A DNA stretch of 64,000 nucleotides from Natronomonas moolapensis 8.8.11. GTDB lineage: Archaea > Halobacteriota > Halobacteria > Halobacteriales > Haloarculaceae. Positions 1 to 9,351 of this stretch are shown in pieces; the stretch's first letter is position 1; each line of letters begins with the position of its first letter. The position numbers and the translations under genes are program-made. Under the pieces are notes generated by a model. The model had not been told where the DNA came from. It did not search any database and was given only the letters and a program-made list of their open reading frames with translations. The stretch is taken from the NCBI RefSeq assembly GCF_000591055.1, contig NC_020388.1, positions 372,001 to 436,000 on the forward strand, written 5' to 3'.

Positions 1-1
1 G

Positions 2-490
2 GGCGAATCCGATGGCGAGACGACCGTCGGCGGGCTGGCGACGCGGGAGATCAACACGGTGTACCAGGCCACGCCGCTACCGGTCGCCGAGCGGGAGCTC
101 TCCTATGCCGACGTCGCCTACGCCGTCGTCCTCGACGACGACGGCAGACAGACTGGGATGCTCACCGAGGTCGACATCATCGAGGTCGCCCACGTCGTCC
201 AGGGCGAGTCCGACCCCGGCGACGCCGTCGCGAACCAGGACGACGAGTGGATGTGGGAGGGGATCAAAGCCGTCGGCAGTCGGTCGATCCCGACGCTGAA
301 CGTCGAGATTCCCTCGACCGCGGTCTCGGAGTTCATGAGCGAGGACCTCATCACGGTCCCGAAGACCCGGACCGCACGCGAGACCGCCCAGTCGATGCTG
401 TCGAACGACATCGAGCAGATCCCGCTGCTCTCGGGTGACGAACTCGTCGGCATCGTCCGGGACGTCGACCTTCTGGAGGCGCTCGTATGA
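2..490 (+). CDS. CBS-domain pair protein (5' end outside window)
   Basis: The reading frame is already open at the window edge, so the N-terminus is missing. The visible part holds the end of one CBS domain (around the DDDGRQTGMLTEVDIIEV stretch) and a complete second one ending in GDELVGIVRDVDLLEAL. CBS pairs bind adenine nucleotides and usually act as energy or redox sensors; no catalytic domain is visible here. The stop codon overlaps the glyS start (487-490), so the two genes are translationally coupled. Its cellular target cannot be inferred from sequence. Confidence 0.9.
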   Translation, partial: GESDGETTVGGLATREINTVYQATPLPVAERELSYADVAYAVVLDDDGRQTGMLTEVDIIEVAHVVQGESDPGDAVANQDDEWMWEGIKAVGSRSIPTLNVEIPSTAVSEFMSEDLITVPKTRTARETAQSMLSNDIEQIPLLSGDELVGIVRDVDLLEALV

Positions 491-2223
491 GCGAGACGGC
501 GGCTCTCGCCGAACTCGCGAAGCGCCGCGGGTTCTTTTTCGCCTCCAACGGGGCGTACGGCGGCACCGCCGGCTTCTACACGTACGGTCCGGAGGGCGCG
601 GCGCTCAAGCGAAACCTCGAGGACTCCTGGCGCGATCTGTTCGTCCGCGAGCTCGGCAACGTCGAACTCGAAGCGCCGACGGTGATGCCCGAGGCGGTGT
701 TCGAGGCCTCCGGGCACCTCGACGGCTTCGACGACATGATCGTCGAGTGCGCCGCGTGCGGCGCCACCCACCGCGCCGACCACCTCGTCGAGGACGCGGT
801 CGCCGACGTCGAGGACGCCGAGGCGCTCGGGACCGAACGGGTCGGCGAACTCGTCGCCGAACACGACATCGTCTGCCCGTTGTGTGGCGCCGCCCTCGCC
901 GACGAGCCAATCGAGGCGTTCAACCTCATGTTCGGGACGAACATCGGCCCCGGATCGGCCTCCCCCGGCTACCTCCGCCCCGAGACGGCACAGGGGATCT
1001 TCGTCGAGTTCCCCCGCCTGAAGGAGTACGCCAGAAACCAACTCCCCTTCGGCGTCGCCCAGATCGGGCGGGCCTACCGGAACGAGATCTCCCCCCGGCG
1101 GGCACTGGTCCGCGTCCGGGAGTTCACCCAGGCCGAACTCGAACACTTCATCGACCCCGAACGCGACGACCCCCCGATCGAACGGGTCGCGGACGTCGAG
1201 GTGCCGCTGTACTCCGCCTCCGCGCAGAACGCCGACGACGGCGGCGTCGAAACCCACACCGTCCGGTCGGCGCTCGAGGCGGGCATCCTCGAGAGCGAGT
1301 GGGTCGCGTACTACCTCGGGCGGGCGATGGCGTTCTACGAGCGGATCGGGATCGACATGGACCGGTTCCGGTACCGACAACACCTCGCCGGCGAGCGGGC
1401 CCACTACGCCGCCGACTGTTGGGACGCCGAGACCGAACTCGGCGGCAACTGGATCGAGGTGACCGGCTTCGCCTACCGGTCGGACTACGATCTCTCGAAA
1501 CACGGCGAGTATTCCGAGGACTCGTTTACCCTCTTTCGGCAGTATGACGAGCCGAAGACCGTCGAGCGCGCGGTCGTCGATCCGGACATGAGCTATCTCG
1601 GCCCGGAGTTCGGCGGCGACGCGGCCGCGATCGCCGAGGCACTCGAGGCGCTCGTCGGCCGGGACCGGCCGGCGTTCGACGGCGACGAGGTCGGCGTCGA
1701 ACTCGACGGCGAGTGCTACACCGTCCCCGTCGAGAAGACCGGCTTCGCCGTCGAGGAACGGACGGAGGCGGGCGAGCACATCACCCCACACGTCGTCGAA
1801 CCCTCTTTCGGCGTCGACCGTCTCGTCTACAGCGTCTTGATCCACGCCCTTGAGACCGACACCGTGGACGGCGAGGAGCGGTCGTTCCTCGAACTCCCGG
1901 CGTCGATGGCCCCGACGACGGTCGCCGTCTTCCCGCTGATGACGAAGGACGGCCTCGGCGACCGCGCCCGCTCGATCGCCGATCGGCTCCGCGCGGAGGG
2001 CTTCGAGGTCAGCTACGACGACACCGGGAACATCGGGCGGCGCTATCGCCGACAGGACGAGGTCGGGACGCCCTACTGCGTCACCGTCGACTACGAGACC
2101 CAAGAGGACGACACCGTGACGATCCGAGAGCGGGACTCGACGACACAGACCCGCGTGCCGACGGCGAAGCTTCCCGAAGCGATCCGCCGCCTCGTCGACG
2201 GGGCAACGCTGTCGGCGCTGTGA
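487..2223 (+). CDS. glyS: Glycyl-tRNA synthetase (class II, archaeal/eukaryotic type)
   Basis: Charges tRNA-Gly with glycine in the cytoplasm. The 578-residue length fits the homodimeric archaeal/eukaryotic type. The N-terminus (RGFFFASNGAYGG, GFYTYGPEGAALKRN) is typical of GlyRS. Two Cys-x2-Cys pairs (CAACGA and CPLCGA) about 40 residues apart probably form a zinc site in an insertion. Class II motif 2 is visible (IGRAYRNEISPRRALVRVREFTQAELEHF) and motif 3 lies near GVDRLVYSVL. The C-terminal third (VAVFPLMTKDGLGD onward) is the anticodon-binding domain. The ATG overlaps the stop of the CBS gene upstream. Confidence 0.97.
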   Translation: MSETAALAELAKRRGFFFASNGAYGGTAGFYTYGPEGAALKRNLEDSWRDLFVRELGNVELEAPTVMPEAVFEASGHLDGFDDMIVECAACGATHRADHLVEDAVADVEDAEALGTERVGELVAEHDIVCPLCGAALADEPIEAFNLMFGTNIGPGSASPGYLRPETAQGIFVEFPRLKEYARNQLPFGVAQIGRAYRNEISPRRALVRVREFTQAELEHFIDPERDDPPIERVADVEVPLYSASAQNADDGGVETHTVRSALEAGILESEWVAYYLGRAMAFYERIGIDMDRFRYRQHLAGERAHYAADCWDAETELGGNWIEVTGFAYRSDYDLSKHGEYSEDSFTLFRQYDEPKTVERAVVDPDMSYLGPEFGGDAAAIAEALEALVGRDRPAFDGDEVGVELDGECYTVPVEKTGFAVEERTEAGEHITPHVVEPSFGVDRLVYSVLIHALETDTVDGEERSFLELPASMAPTTVAVFPLMTKDGLGDRARSIADRLRAEGFEVSYDDTGNIGRRYRRQDEVGTPYCVTVDYETQEDDTVTIRERDSTTQTRVPTAKLPEAIRRLVDGATLSAL

Positions 2224-2420
2224 TCGACTCCCGGGGACCATCCGCTGATCACCGCGGCTATCGCGGCCGACGCGGTCGGCGGGGGGACCGTCCTCGCCGA
2301 GACGATGCCGGCCGTCGCGGTCGGGTACGTCCTCGTAATGAGCACCCTCGGGACGATGCTCATGCAGTACGCGTCGTTCTTCGAGCGGTTCGTCGTCGAC
2401 GGGTGGTCGGTCTCCCGATA
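2224..2420 (+). pseudogene. Possible C-terminal remnant of a membrane protein, in frame after glyS
   Basis: Beyond the glyS stop the same frame stays open to a TAG at 2418-2420. It reads as a hydrophobic, coding-like stretch (AVAVGYVLVMSTLGTM, then QYASFFERFVVDGW) with no ATG or GTG before the middle of the stretch. It looks like the tail of a lost membrane-protein gene. I do not recognise the family; it could also be chance open frame in GC-rich DNA. Confidence 0.3.
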
Positions 2421-2433
2421 GACGCGGACGAAT

Positions 2434-2482
2434 GGCAAACAGGCGGCGCGCTCCGCTCGGCGATCCGTGCGCCGCGCTCTCG
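2434..2482 (+). repeat. Hairpin repeat, copy A
   Basis: A 49-base segment that aligns without gaps to 46555-46603 (about three quarters identical). In each copy the left GGCGGC(A/G)C and right GTG(C/T)GCCGC arms pair. This copy lies about 140 bases before the hef start codon. It does not resemble any transposon end I recognise. Confidence 0.5.
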
Positions 2483-2537
2483 TCCCGGCGGATCGCCGAC
2501 GATCTATCACACGATGGGCGGGTCTGCCCCCGTCCGG

Positions 2538-2595
2538 GTATATAAATCATCGGGCCGGTCCGTCCACTTTCACCGCGGCGGCCGAACGCTTATAC
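2538..2595 (+). promoter_or_regulatory. TATA boxes upstream of hef
   Basis: A TTATAC box at 2590-2595 sits 26-31 bases before the hef ATG, the spacing of a leaderless archaeal transcript. A second, stronger TATATAAA-like box is near 2540. Either or both may drive hef. The remaining intergenic bases up to 2620 show nothing else. Confidence 0.55.
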
Positions 2596-2620
2596 GCGGA
2601 AGCGCCGAATCCACGCGTAG

Positions 2621-5128
2621 ATGGCGACAGCCTCCGGCGAAACGGAGTACATCGAGGGACCGCTCCTCGCCGACGGCCTGCTCGAGAGACGAAACTACCA
2701 GCTCAGCCTGGCCGAGACCGCGGCCTCGGATCACACGCTCGTCTGTCTGCCGACCGGGCTCGGGAAGACGGCCGTCAGCCTGCTCGTCACCGCCGAGCGG
2801 CTGGCCGAGCACGGCGGCACGTCGTTGCTCCTCGCGCCGACGAAGCCACTCGTCCAACAGCACGCTGCGTTCTACCGCGAGGCGCTCTCGGTCGACGACG
2901 ACGACATTGTCGTCTTCACTGGCGCGGTTCGCCCCGACGACCGCGCTGCTCTCTGGGAATCCACACGGGTCGTCTGTGCGACGCCGCAGGTGATCGAAAA
3001 CGACCTCGTCGGCAACCGCATTTCGCTTTCGGACGTGACGCATCTCACCGTCGACGAGTGTCACCGCGCGACCGGCAACTACGCCTACAACTACATCGCC
3101 GACCGCTACCACGCCGACGCCGAAACGCCGCTCGTCACCGGGATGAGCGCCTCCCCCGGCGGCGACAAAGAGGAGATCCTGACCGTCTGTGACAACCTCG
3201 GACTGTGCGACGTGGCGGTCATGACCGAAGACGACGCCGACGTGGCCGCCCACACCCACGACACCGACGTCGAGTGGGAGCGCATCGAACTCCCCGACAC
3301 CGTCATCGAGATCCGCGACGCGCTCAACGACGTGATCTCCGAGCGGCTGCACAAACTGAAGGGCCTCGGCGTGACGAACTCGACGGATCCGAGTATGTCC
3401 CAATCGCAGCTCAACGCGATCCGAGCGAAGCTCCAAGAGCTGATCAACAACGACAGCTCGGAGGGGTACAAGGGAATGAGCGCGCACGCCGAGATCATGA
3501 AGCTCCGGCGGGCCGTCGAGCTGGTCGAGACCCAAAGCGTCGAGTCGTTGCGGCGGTACTTCGAGCGCCAACGCGAGGACGCCAAATCCTCGGGGGCGTC
3601 GAAGGCCAGCCAGCGCTTCGTCAGCGACCCCCGGGTCAAGGAGGCGATGCGCCGCGCGGAGGCGTTCGACGACCTTCACCCGAAGTTCCGCCGGGCCCGC
3701 ATCCTGCTCGCGCAGACGCTTGGGATTGAGGACGGCGAACGGGTCATCGTCTTCACCGAGTCCCGCGACACCGCGGAGACGCTGACGGCGTTCCTCGGCG
3801 AGCACTTCTCGACGCGCCGGTTCGTCGGCCAGGGGGACAAAGAGGGCTCCGACGGCATGACCCAGACCGAACAGAAGGACACCCTCGACGCGTTCCGGAA
3901 CGGCGAGTTCGAGGTGCTGGTCTCGACGTCGGTCGCCGAGGAGGGTCTCGACGTCCCGGACGTCGACCTCGTCCTGTTTTACGAGCCGGTGCCGAAGGGC
4001 ATCCGTTCGATCCAGCGGAAGGGGCGAACCGGGCGGGCCAGCGACGGCCGCGTGGTCGTGCTCCTCGCCGAGGACACCCGCGACGAGGCGTTCTTTTGGA
4101 TCTCGCGCAACGAGGAAAAGCGGATGGAAAAGGAACTCCGGAAGCTGAAGGACCTCGAAGGGGAGATCGAATCGGAGATCCGAACCCAGGTCGGGATCGA
4201 CGAGTTTGACGCCCCCGACGGCGCGGGTGCGGCCGCCGGCCGGAACGGGAGCGGGGACGCCGGAGCCGCCGCGGACCCCGACGAAACGGGTCCCACCGGC
4301 ACCGACACCGAGACCGACGCGCGCGATCAGGCCGGGCTCGCCGACTTCGCCGGGACAGCCCCGGACGCCACCCCCGACGACCGGACGCCGTCGAACGGAG
4401 CGGGGCCGGCTCCCGACGGACCGGATTCCGGGCCGGACGCCCCGGAGTCGGCGGTCGCCGAACCGGCGGCCGAAGGGGTCGAGGTCGTCGCCGACCAGCG
4501 CGAACTCGACGCCCACATCGCCCGCGACCTCTCGACCCGGGAGGGGATCGAAACGCGGCTCGAGACGCTCGAGGTCGGCGACTACGTCCTCTCGGATCGG
4601 GTCGTTGTCGAGCGCAAGGCGGTCGAGGACTTCCTCGAGACGCTCGTCGGCGGCGACCGGTCGCTGTTCGAGCAGGTCGGCGCGGCCGCCCGCCACTACG
4701 CCCGGCCGGTCGTGATCATCGAGGGCGAGCGCCTCTACGAGGCCCGGAACGTCCACCCGAACGCGATCCGGGGCGCGATCGCCTCGCTCGCGGTCGATTT
4801 CGGCGCGAGCGTCCTCCGGACGACCGACGCCGACGACACCGCCGACCTGCTCGAGGTGATCGCCCGCCGAGAGCAGGAGACCGACGACCGGAGCGTCTCG
4901 GTCCACGGCGAGAAGGGTGGCAAGACGCTGGCGGAACAACAGGAGTACGTTGTCGGGGCGGTCGCCGAGGTCGGCCCCGTCACGGCGCGGGCGCTCTTGG
5001 CGCACTTCGGCAGCGTCGAGGCTGTCATGGGCGCGACGGAAGAAGAGCTCCTCGCGGTCGATGGCGTCGGCGAGGTGACGGCCGACCGGATCCGAACGGT
5101 GACCGCGAGCCCCTACCCCGAAGGGTGA
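2621..5128 (+). CDS. hef: Hef helicase/nuclease (XPF/FANCM family)
   Basis: A fused SF2 helicase and XPF/MUS81-type nuclease that processes stalled forks and branched DNA. Walker A PTGLGKT is at residues 44-50 and the DECH box at 145-148. The C-terminal helicase lobe contains EEGLDVPDVDLVLFYEP and QRKGRTGRA. A Gly/Pro/Asp-rich linker (about residues 530-615) precedes the ERCC4 nuclease, whose GD...ERKAVED signature lies near residues 650-670. Tandem helix-hairpin-helix motifs end the protein (ALLAHFGSVEAVMGA, VDGVGEVTADRI). All catalytic motifs appear intact at 835 residues, so this is a full-length archaeal Hef. Confidence 0.97.
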   Translation: MATASGETEYIEGPLLADGLLERRNYQLSLAETAASDHTLVCLPTGLGKTAVSLLVTAERLAEHGGTSLLLAPTKPLVQQHAAFYREALSVDDDDIVVFTGAVRPDDRAALWESTRVVCATPQVIENDLVGNRISLSDVTHLTVDECHRATGNYAYNYIADRYHADAETPLVTGMSASPGGDKEEILTVCDNLGLCDVAVMTEDDADVAAHTHDTDVEWERIELPDTVIEIRDALNDVISERLHKLKGLGVTNSTDPSMSQSQLNAIRAKLQELINNDSSEGYKGMSAHAEIMKLRRAVELVETQSVESLRRYFERQREDAKSSGASKASQRFVSDPRVKEAMRRAEAFDDLHPKFRRARILLAQTLGIEDGERVIVFTESRDTAETLTAFLGEHFSTRRFVGQGDKEGSDGMTQTEQKDTLDAFRNGEFEVLVSTSVAEEGLDVPDVDLVLFYEPVPKGIRSIQRKGRTGRASDGRVVVLLAEDTRDEAFFWISRNEEKRMEKELRKLKDLEGEIESEIRTQVGIDEFDAPDGAGAAAGRNGSGDAGAAADPDETGPTGTDTETDARDQAGLADFAGTAPDATPDDRTPSNGAGPAPDGPDSGPDAPESAVAEPAAEGVEVVADQRELDAHIARDLSTREGIETRLETLEVGDYVLSDRVVVERKAVEDFLETLVGGDRSLFEQVGAAARHYARPVVIIEGERLYEARNVHPNAIRGAIASLAVDFGASVLRTTDADDTADLLEVIARREQETDDRSVSVHGEKGGKTLAEQQEYVVGAVAEVGPVTARALLAHFGSVEAVMGATEEELLAVDGVGEVTADRIRTVTASPYPEG

Positions 5129-5280
5129 ACCGGGGCCCCCGGCGCCGCTGCCCCGCACGCCGACCGGCCCACGAGCACCGCCGCAGGCTCGAGACGCTCT
5201 CTCGCGCCCCGGCGGCCGAGCGAGCCGCATCGTCTCCCGGGGGGATCGGCATCGACCCGAAGCCCGTCTACTGGGCTGTC

Positions 5281-6057
5281 TCAGAGCCGTCTGACGGTCT
5301 CGAGCGTCTCGGCGGCCTCGCGGGCGGCCGCTAAGAGCTCACGTTTCCGGCCGACGTCGCGTGTCCCCTCGGCCCGGCGGGTGAGCGAGGCGACCTCCTC
5401 GACGAGCGTCCGTTCGGTCTCCTGGAGGCTCCCGCGTTCTGATCGCGGTCCCCCGGCCGGCGACCGCGTCCGGTTTCGCTTCCCGCTCCCGGCGTCGGCG
5501 TCGGATCCCGAACGGTCGGCAGGGGGTTCGGCGTCGCTCGTCGCCGGCGGGTCGACGCGGGCCGGGCGGCGGTCCCGCGAGGGAGTCGGCGGGGCGCTCC
5601 CGGTCGGCTCGGGGGGCTCCTCGTCTGCCCCTCGGTCGGCCTCGTCGGCCGGTTCGGGGGTCCGGTTCGTCGCGGGTTCGGACCGTGGGTCGGTTCGACC
5701 GTCCGTCTCCGCCTCCGAGCCGGCCGCCGCATCGTCGCCCGCGCGGTCGGCCGTGGGCTCGGCGTCGGCATCGACGTCCGCCGACGCGCCCGCGTTCGCC
5801 TCGGAGTCCGCGGCCGCCGATTCCTCGCCGCCGCGCAGTTCGCCGTCCTCGGTGACCTCCCGCTCGCAGGTGGGACAGAACGACCGGCCGTCGTAGCGGA
5901 ACACCGGCGACTGACACGCCGGACAGTGGCGGTTCGTCATCGTCGCCCCCTGCAGGAGGAGTTCGCTCATCCGCTCGGAGGCTTCCCGTTTCTCTTTGTC
6001 CCGCTCGTACTTCTCGCGGAGTTTCTCGCGTTCGGCCTCCCGATCGAAGTCGCTCAT
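5281..6057 (-). CDS. Zinc-ribbon protein, autoantigen p27 (SSSCA1/ZNRD2) family
   Basis: A 258-residue protein. The N-terminus is a highly charged helix (MSDFDREAEREKLREKYERD), followed by a C2-C2 zinc ribbon (CPACQSP ... CPTCERE, about residues 45-65) characteristic of the Sjogren autoantigen p27 family. The middle is a long low-complexity acidic, Ala/Pro-rich linker, and the C-terminus is a helix (LLAAAREAAETLETVRRL). The open frame extends further upstream, but the ATG at 6057 is chosen because the conserved N-terminal helix begins there. Function in archaea is unknown; it is convergent with hef. Confidence 0.8.
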   Translation of the reverse strand: MSDFDREAEREKLREKYERDKEKREASERMSELLLQGATMTNRHCPACQSPVFRYDGRSFCPTCEREVTEDGELRGGEESAAADSEANAGASADVDADAEPTADRAGDDAAAGSEAETDGRTDPRSEPATNRTPEPADEADRGADEEPPEPTGSAPPTPSRDRRPARVDPPATSDAEPPADRSGSDADAGSGKRNRTRSPAGGPRSERGSLQETERTLVEEVASLTRRAEGTRDVGRKRELLAAAREAAETLETVRRL

Positions 6058-6143
6058 ACGCGTTCGAACGCCGCGTTGCCGCAAAAGGACTGCGCTCGAC
6101 GCCGCCGAAAAGACTGCCTCGACGCCACGTCGTCGACCGGCGG

Positions 6144-6150
6144 TTTTTAA
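6144..6150 (+). promoter_or_regulatory. TATA box of the PUA-domain gene
   Basis: TTTTTAA lies 25-31 bases before the ATG at 6175, implying a leaderless transcript. This spacing is the main reason for choosing 6175 over the ATG 21 bases upstream. Confidence 0.65.
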
Positions 6151-6174
6151 TCGATGAGGCGACCAACGGGGGGT

Positions 6175-6654
6175 ATGCAGGTGAAATCCCGCCATCACCT
6201 CCGATCCGACGAGATCGCCGATCTGGAGGCCACCCTCGCCGATCAACTCGGGATCGACCTCGACGGCGACAGCTACGAGCGCGTCGAGTTCAGCGACGTC
6301 GACCGGGAGGTCGTCCTCGTCGACGGCGATCCCCTCGTCGCCTCCTTCGGCGGCGACCTGTTCGTGACCGTCCGGGGGGCCAATGCTCACTCGCCCGAGG
6401 GCCACGTCGTCACCGTCGACTCGGGGGCGATCTCGTTCGTCTCCGACGGCGCGAACGTGATGCGGCCCGGCATCACCGAGGCGACAGACGACATCGAGTC
6501 GGGCGACCTCGTCGTCGTCGTCGAGGAGGCCCACGGCAAGGCGTTGGCGGTCGGCCGCGCCGAAACCGACGGCTCGGACATGGTCGGCGACTCTGGCCGC
6601 GTCGTCGAATCGCTGCACCGCGTCGGCGACGAACTCTACGAGTTCCACGTATAA
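6175..6654 (+). CDS. PUA-domain RNA-binding protein
   Basis: A 159-residue protein with an N-terminal pre-PUA region (MQVKSRHHLRSDEIADLEATL) and a C-terminal PUA domain (about residues 75-155). Its core is visible as VMRPGITEATDDIESGDLVVVVEEAHGKALAVGRA. Related small archaeal PUA proteins (COG2016-like, related to the MCT-1/Tma20 group) are predicted to bind RNA, probably in translation or tRNA handling. The start at 6175 fits the TATA spacing and removes a poorly conserved MRRPTGG extension. Confidence 0.88.
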   Translation: MQVKSRHHLRSDEIADLEATLADQLGIDLDGDSYERVEFSDVDREVVLVDGDPLVASFGGDLFVTVRGANAHSPEGHVVTVDSGAISFVSDGANVMRPGITEATDDIESGDLVVVVEEAHGKALAVGRAETDGSDMVGDSGRVVESLHRVGDELYEFHV

Positions 6655-6801
6655 ACTACCCTACCCTACTTCGCTCGGGGGCAATGGCCCCGCTCGCCCG
6701 TTGAGGCCGGAGGCTCCGCCTCGAACTCGCTGATTGTCCCGGCCCCCGTCGCCCCCGTGTCGGACGTAAGACCTATGCCACCGGCAACCGCTGTCGACAA
6801 T

Positions 6802-7155
6802 ATGGGACTCATGAGCAAGCTCCTCGGCGGCGGTTCGGCGAGCACCGAGGACTACGTCGAACTCGACGTCGACGACTTCGACGCCGACGCGTCCACGGCG
6901 CGGGTACAGATCCGCTTCGCCGAGATCAGCGACAAGAACGACGTTATCGACATCAAAGACGTCGTCTACGACGGCGACATCGTCGTCGCCGACATCATTC
7001 GACACACGACCAGCGACCGGACGATGGAGCACATCACGGACGAACTGAAGCAGGTCGCCCGCGAGGTCGGCGGCGACATCGTCCAAAAGGAGGACGACCA
7101 GCTCATCATCACGCCCGGCGGCGTCGGCATCTCGCGCTCGAAAATCGGGCGATAA
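6802..7155 (+). CDS. sepF: SepF cell-division protein
   Basis: A 117-residue protein starting MGLMSKLLGGG, a short amphipathic segment compatible with membrane attachment, then an acidic linker and the SepF fold (VQIRFAEISDKNDVIDIKDVVYDGDIVVADI...GGDIVQKEDDQLIITPGGVGISRSKIG). In haloarchaea SepF anchors FtsZ to the membrane at mid-cell. The frame is open 45 bases further upstream, but family members start at MGL(M). A hairpin-rich stretch separates it from the PUA gene, so it probably has its own promoter. Confidence 0.92.
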   Translation: MGLMSKLLGGGSASTEDYVELDVDDFDADASTARVQIRFAEISDKNDVIDIKDVVYDGDIVVADIIRHTTSDRTMEHITDELKQVAREVGGDIVQKEDDQLIITPGGVGISRSKIGR

Positions 7156-7170
7156 CCCGTTTCTCGCCCC

Positions 7171-7824
7171 TCACAGCTCCTCGTAGGGCTGGACGACGAC
7201 GAAGCCCTCGGTCCCCTCGAAGTTCATCTGGAAGCGCTCGCCGGACTCCTGGCCGATCATATCCGAGAGGTTCCTGTTGACTTCGACCTCGGGGGAGGTC
7301 CGGTTCCACGCGACGGTGGCGCTCGGGTCGGTCGAGACCGGGGGTTCGACGACGAGCGGGTCGCCGTGGGTCGTGAGCGCGACGTGACCCGGTCCCTGCA
7401 GGTAGACGTTTGTGAACCCGCCCGCGAACGCGCCGGCGAGGCTGTCGAGCGTGCCGATCTCGTAGGAGACGTCCGACTCGAAGGCGAGGACGTCCTCCCC
7501 GTTGACCGTGAGCGAGTCCCCGGAGCCGAGCTGGAGGATCTGGACGTTCTTCTCGTGGTCGGCGAGGTACACGTGGCCGGTCCCCTCCACGTTCATGATC
7601 GGCGTCCCCTCCCCGGTCGCGGCTTCCTTGAGAAAACCGGTGATGCCGCCCTCGGGTGAGGCCTGGCCGGTGAAGGAGAGATCGCCGGTGTAGGCGATCA
7701 TCGAGCCGGCTTTCGCCATCACCGAGCCGTCGACGTCGACGTCGAGAGTGTAGCTGTTCTCCAGTTCGAACGTCTCGTCGGTCTCCGCCGGTGCGTGTCG
7801 GGTCTTGAACTGATCGATATTCAT
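7171..7824 (-). CDS. AIM24 family protein
   Basis: A 217-residue beta-rich protein of the AIM24 (TRAP-like fold) family, shown by LENSYTLDVDVDGSVMAKAGSMIAYTGDLSF, the Gly-rich middle (GTGHVYLADHEKNVQILQLGSGDSLTVNGEDVLAFE) and the GGFTNVYLQGPGHVALTTHG segment. The biochemical role in prokaryotes is unknown; yeast AIM24 supports mitochondrial membrane complexes. It is convergent with sepF, with only 15 bases between the stops. Confidence 0.88.
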   Translation of the reverse strand: MNIDQFKTRHAPAETDETFELENSYTLDVDVDGSVMAKAGSMIAYTGDLSFTGQASPEGGITGFLKEAATGEGTPIMNVEGTGHVYLADHEKNVQILQLGSGDSLTVNGEDVLAFESDVSYEIGTLDSLAGAFAGGFTNVYLQGPGHVALTTHGDPLVVEPPVSTDPSATVAWNRTSPEVEVNRNLSDMIGQESGERFQMNFEGTEGFVVVQPYEEL

Positions 7825-8118
7825 ACTGGTGGGGAGCCCTCGGTGGCTCGCCCGGTGGTTGTCCCCGACGCGGTATGAACCGCGCGGTAATTAAAACGCT
7901 GATTCGAGCCACCGGGACGGACGGAGGACGCAGGACCGTGCGGCCCGATATGGCGGGTGTGAGACGGACGTGGGAACTACCTCCCGGAACAAACAGAAGA
8001 CACGCATCGTTTCCATCCTCCGGGGGTGTGGTGCTCGACCACGGCTGGCAGCCGGGCGCGAGGCGTCCGTCGCCCCCGCACGCGCCATTTATCAGCCCGC
8101 TCGACGAACCCGGAACTG

Positions 8119-8916
8119 ATGGCCCACATCGAGAGCCTCCGGGTGTACCCGCTCAAGGGTTTCGACGCGGTGGACGTCGAGTCGATCGAAATAACCGACG
8201 CCGGGACGGTCGAGGGGGACCGCGAGTACGCCCTCGTCGACCCGGACGGTGCGGGCGACGGCGACGCCGAACGGGTACTCAACGGCAAACAGATCTCGAA
8301 CGTCCACGAGGTCACCGTCGGGTTCGATTGCGGGCGGGCGGTGATCGAACTCTCCACCGACGCGGGCGAGCGATCCCGCTTCGACCTCGCGACCGAACGC
8401 GGGGCGGCGAGCGAGTGGTTCGGCGAGTTCGTCGGCCGTTCGGTCGAGTTGCGCCGTCGCGACCCGCCGTCGTTCGTCGACCGGCCGGCTCTGGGACCGT
8501 CGGTGATAAGCACCGCCACGCTCGAAGCGGTGGCGTCGTGGTTCGACGACGTCACTCTCGAGGGGGCCCGCCGCCGGTTCCGCGCCAACGTCGAGGTAGG
8601 CGGCGTCCCGGCGTTTTGGGAAGACCGGTTCCTCGGCGACGGGCCGGGGTTCGAGGCGGGCGGCGTCCGTTTCGAGGGGGCCAAACCCTGCGGGCGCTGT
8701 GAAATCCCTTCGAGGGACCCGGACACCGGCGACCGCATCGACGGCTTCCGCGGCCGGTTCGTCGAGCGCCGCGAGGCGACGTTCCCCGAGTGGGCCGATC
8801 CCGACGCCTTCGAACACCTCTACGCCGTGATGATCCTCACGAACGTCCCGGCAGCTTCCCGCGGTCAAACGCTCCGCGTCGGCGACGACGTCTCCCTCGA
8901 CGGCCGCGGGGGGTGA
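8119..8916 (+). CDS. MOSC-domain protein (mARC-like molybdenum cofactor binding)
   Basis: A 265-residue protein with an N-terminal MOSC_N beta-barrel (MAHIESLRVYPLKGFDAVDVESIEI) and a MOSC domain ending in the conserved GAKPCGRCEIPSRDPDTG. The Cys in that motif corresponds to the cofactor-ligating Cys of MOSC proteins. Relatives reduce N-hydroxylated compounds or carry sulfur for cofactors; the substrate here is unknown. The longer frame starting at 8026 is rejected because the family begins at the MxxIxxLxxYPLKG motif. Confidence 0.88.
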   Translation: MAHIESLRVYPLKGFDAVDVESIEITDAGTVEGDREYALVDPDGAGDGDAERVLNGKQISNVHEVTVGFDCGRAVIELSTDAGERSRFDLATERGAASEWFGEFVGRSVELRRRDPPSFVDRPALGPSVISTATLEAVASWFDDVTLEGARRRFRANVEVGGVPAFWEDRFLGDGPGFEAGGVRFEGAKPCGRCEIPSRDPDTGDRIDGFRGRFVERREATFPEWADPDAFEHLYAVMILTNVPAASRGQTLRVGDDVSLDGRGG

Positions 8917-8958
8917 GACGGGTCCGCATCGCTGGCCGGACCCCCGGGCGGACGGCCC

Positions 8959-9351
8959 TCACCGGCGCAGAAAGGACGGGAGGTCGAGACGCTCCGGGGG
9001 GCCCTCCCTCCGATCGCCGGCGTCGGGCGATCGGATCGCGTCCGGAACGCCGTCGGCCGCATCTGCCGCGGTTCCCGCGTTCGGTCTGTCGCCGTCGAGC
9101 TCGGACGTCACGAGCCGGTCCCAGATCTCCTCGTCGTCCGCGTCCGCCTCGAGGTCGAGCGCCTTCGCCCGCCCCTCGTCGTAGGCGAGTTCGACGATGC
9201 TCTCGTCGTAGGCGTCGGGGGTGTCCCGTCTGAGCCGGTCGTACTCGCCCGCGTCGGGGCTGCCACACACCGACGCGACGCCGAGGGCGTAGGCGCGTTC
9301 GAGAATCTCCTCGCTGGTGTAGGTGTCCTCGTCGAAGTATCGATCGTACAT
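8959..9351 (-). CDS. Haloarchaeal hypothetical protein coupled to a RAD55-like ATPase
   Basis: A 130-residue acidic protein (MYDRYFDEDTYTSEEILERAYALGVAS...) with no enzymatic motif that I can identify; the C-terminal third looks disordered. Its ATG follows directly on the stop codon of the upstream ATPase gene with no gap (9351/9352), so the two are almost certainly co-transcribed. It may be an accessory partner of the ATPase, which is inference from position only. Confidence 0.75.
   Translation of the reverse strand: MYDRYFDEDTYTSEEILERAYALGVASVCGSPDAGEYDRLRRDTPDAYDESIVELAYDEGRAKALDLEADADDEEIWDRLVTSELDGDRPNAGTAADAADGVPDAIRSPDAGDRREGPPERLDLPSFLRR

Noticed and set aside
118-2550. An 810-codon open frame on the minus strand over the CBS and glyS genes
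   Set aside because: It is antisense to clearly recognised genes, Arg/Asp-rich and lacks any domain; long antisense frames are usual in GC-rich haloarchaeal DNA.
2570-5230. An 886-codon minus-strand frame over hef
   Set aside because: It mirrors the complete helicase and nuclease motifs of hef and has no motif itself.
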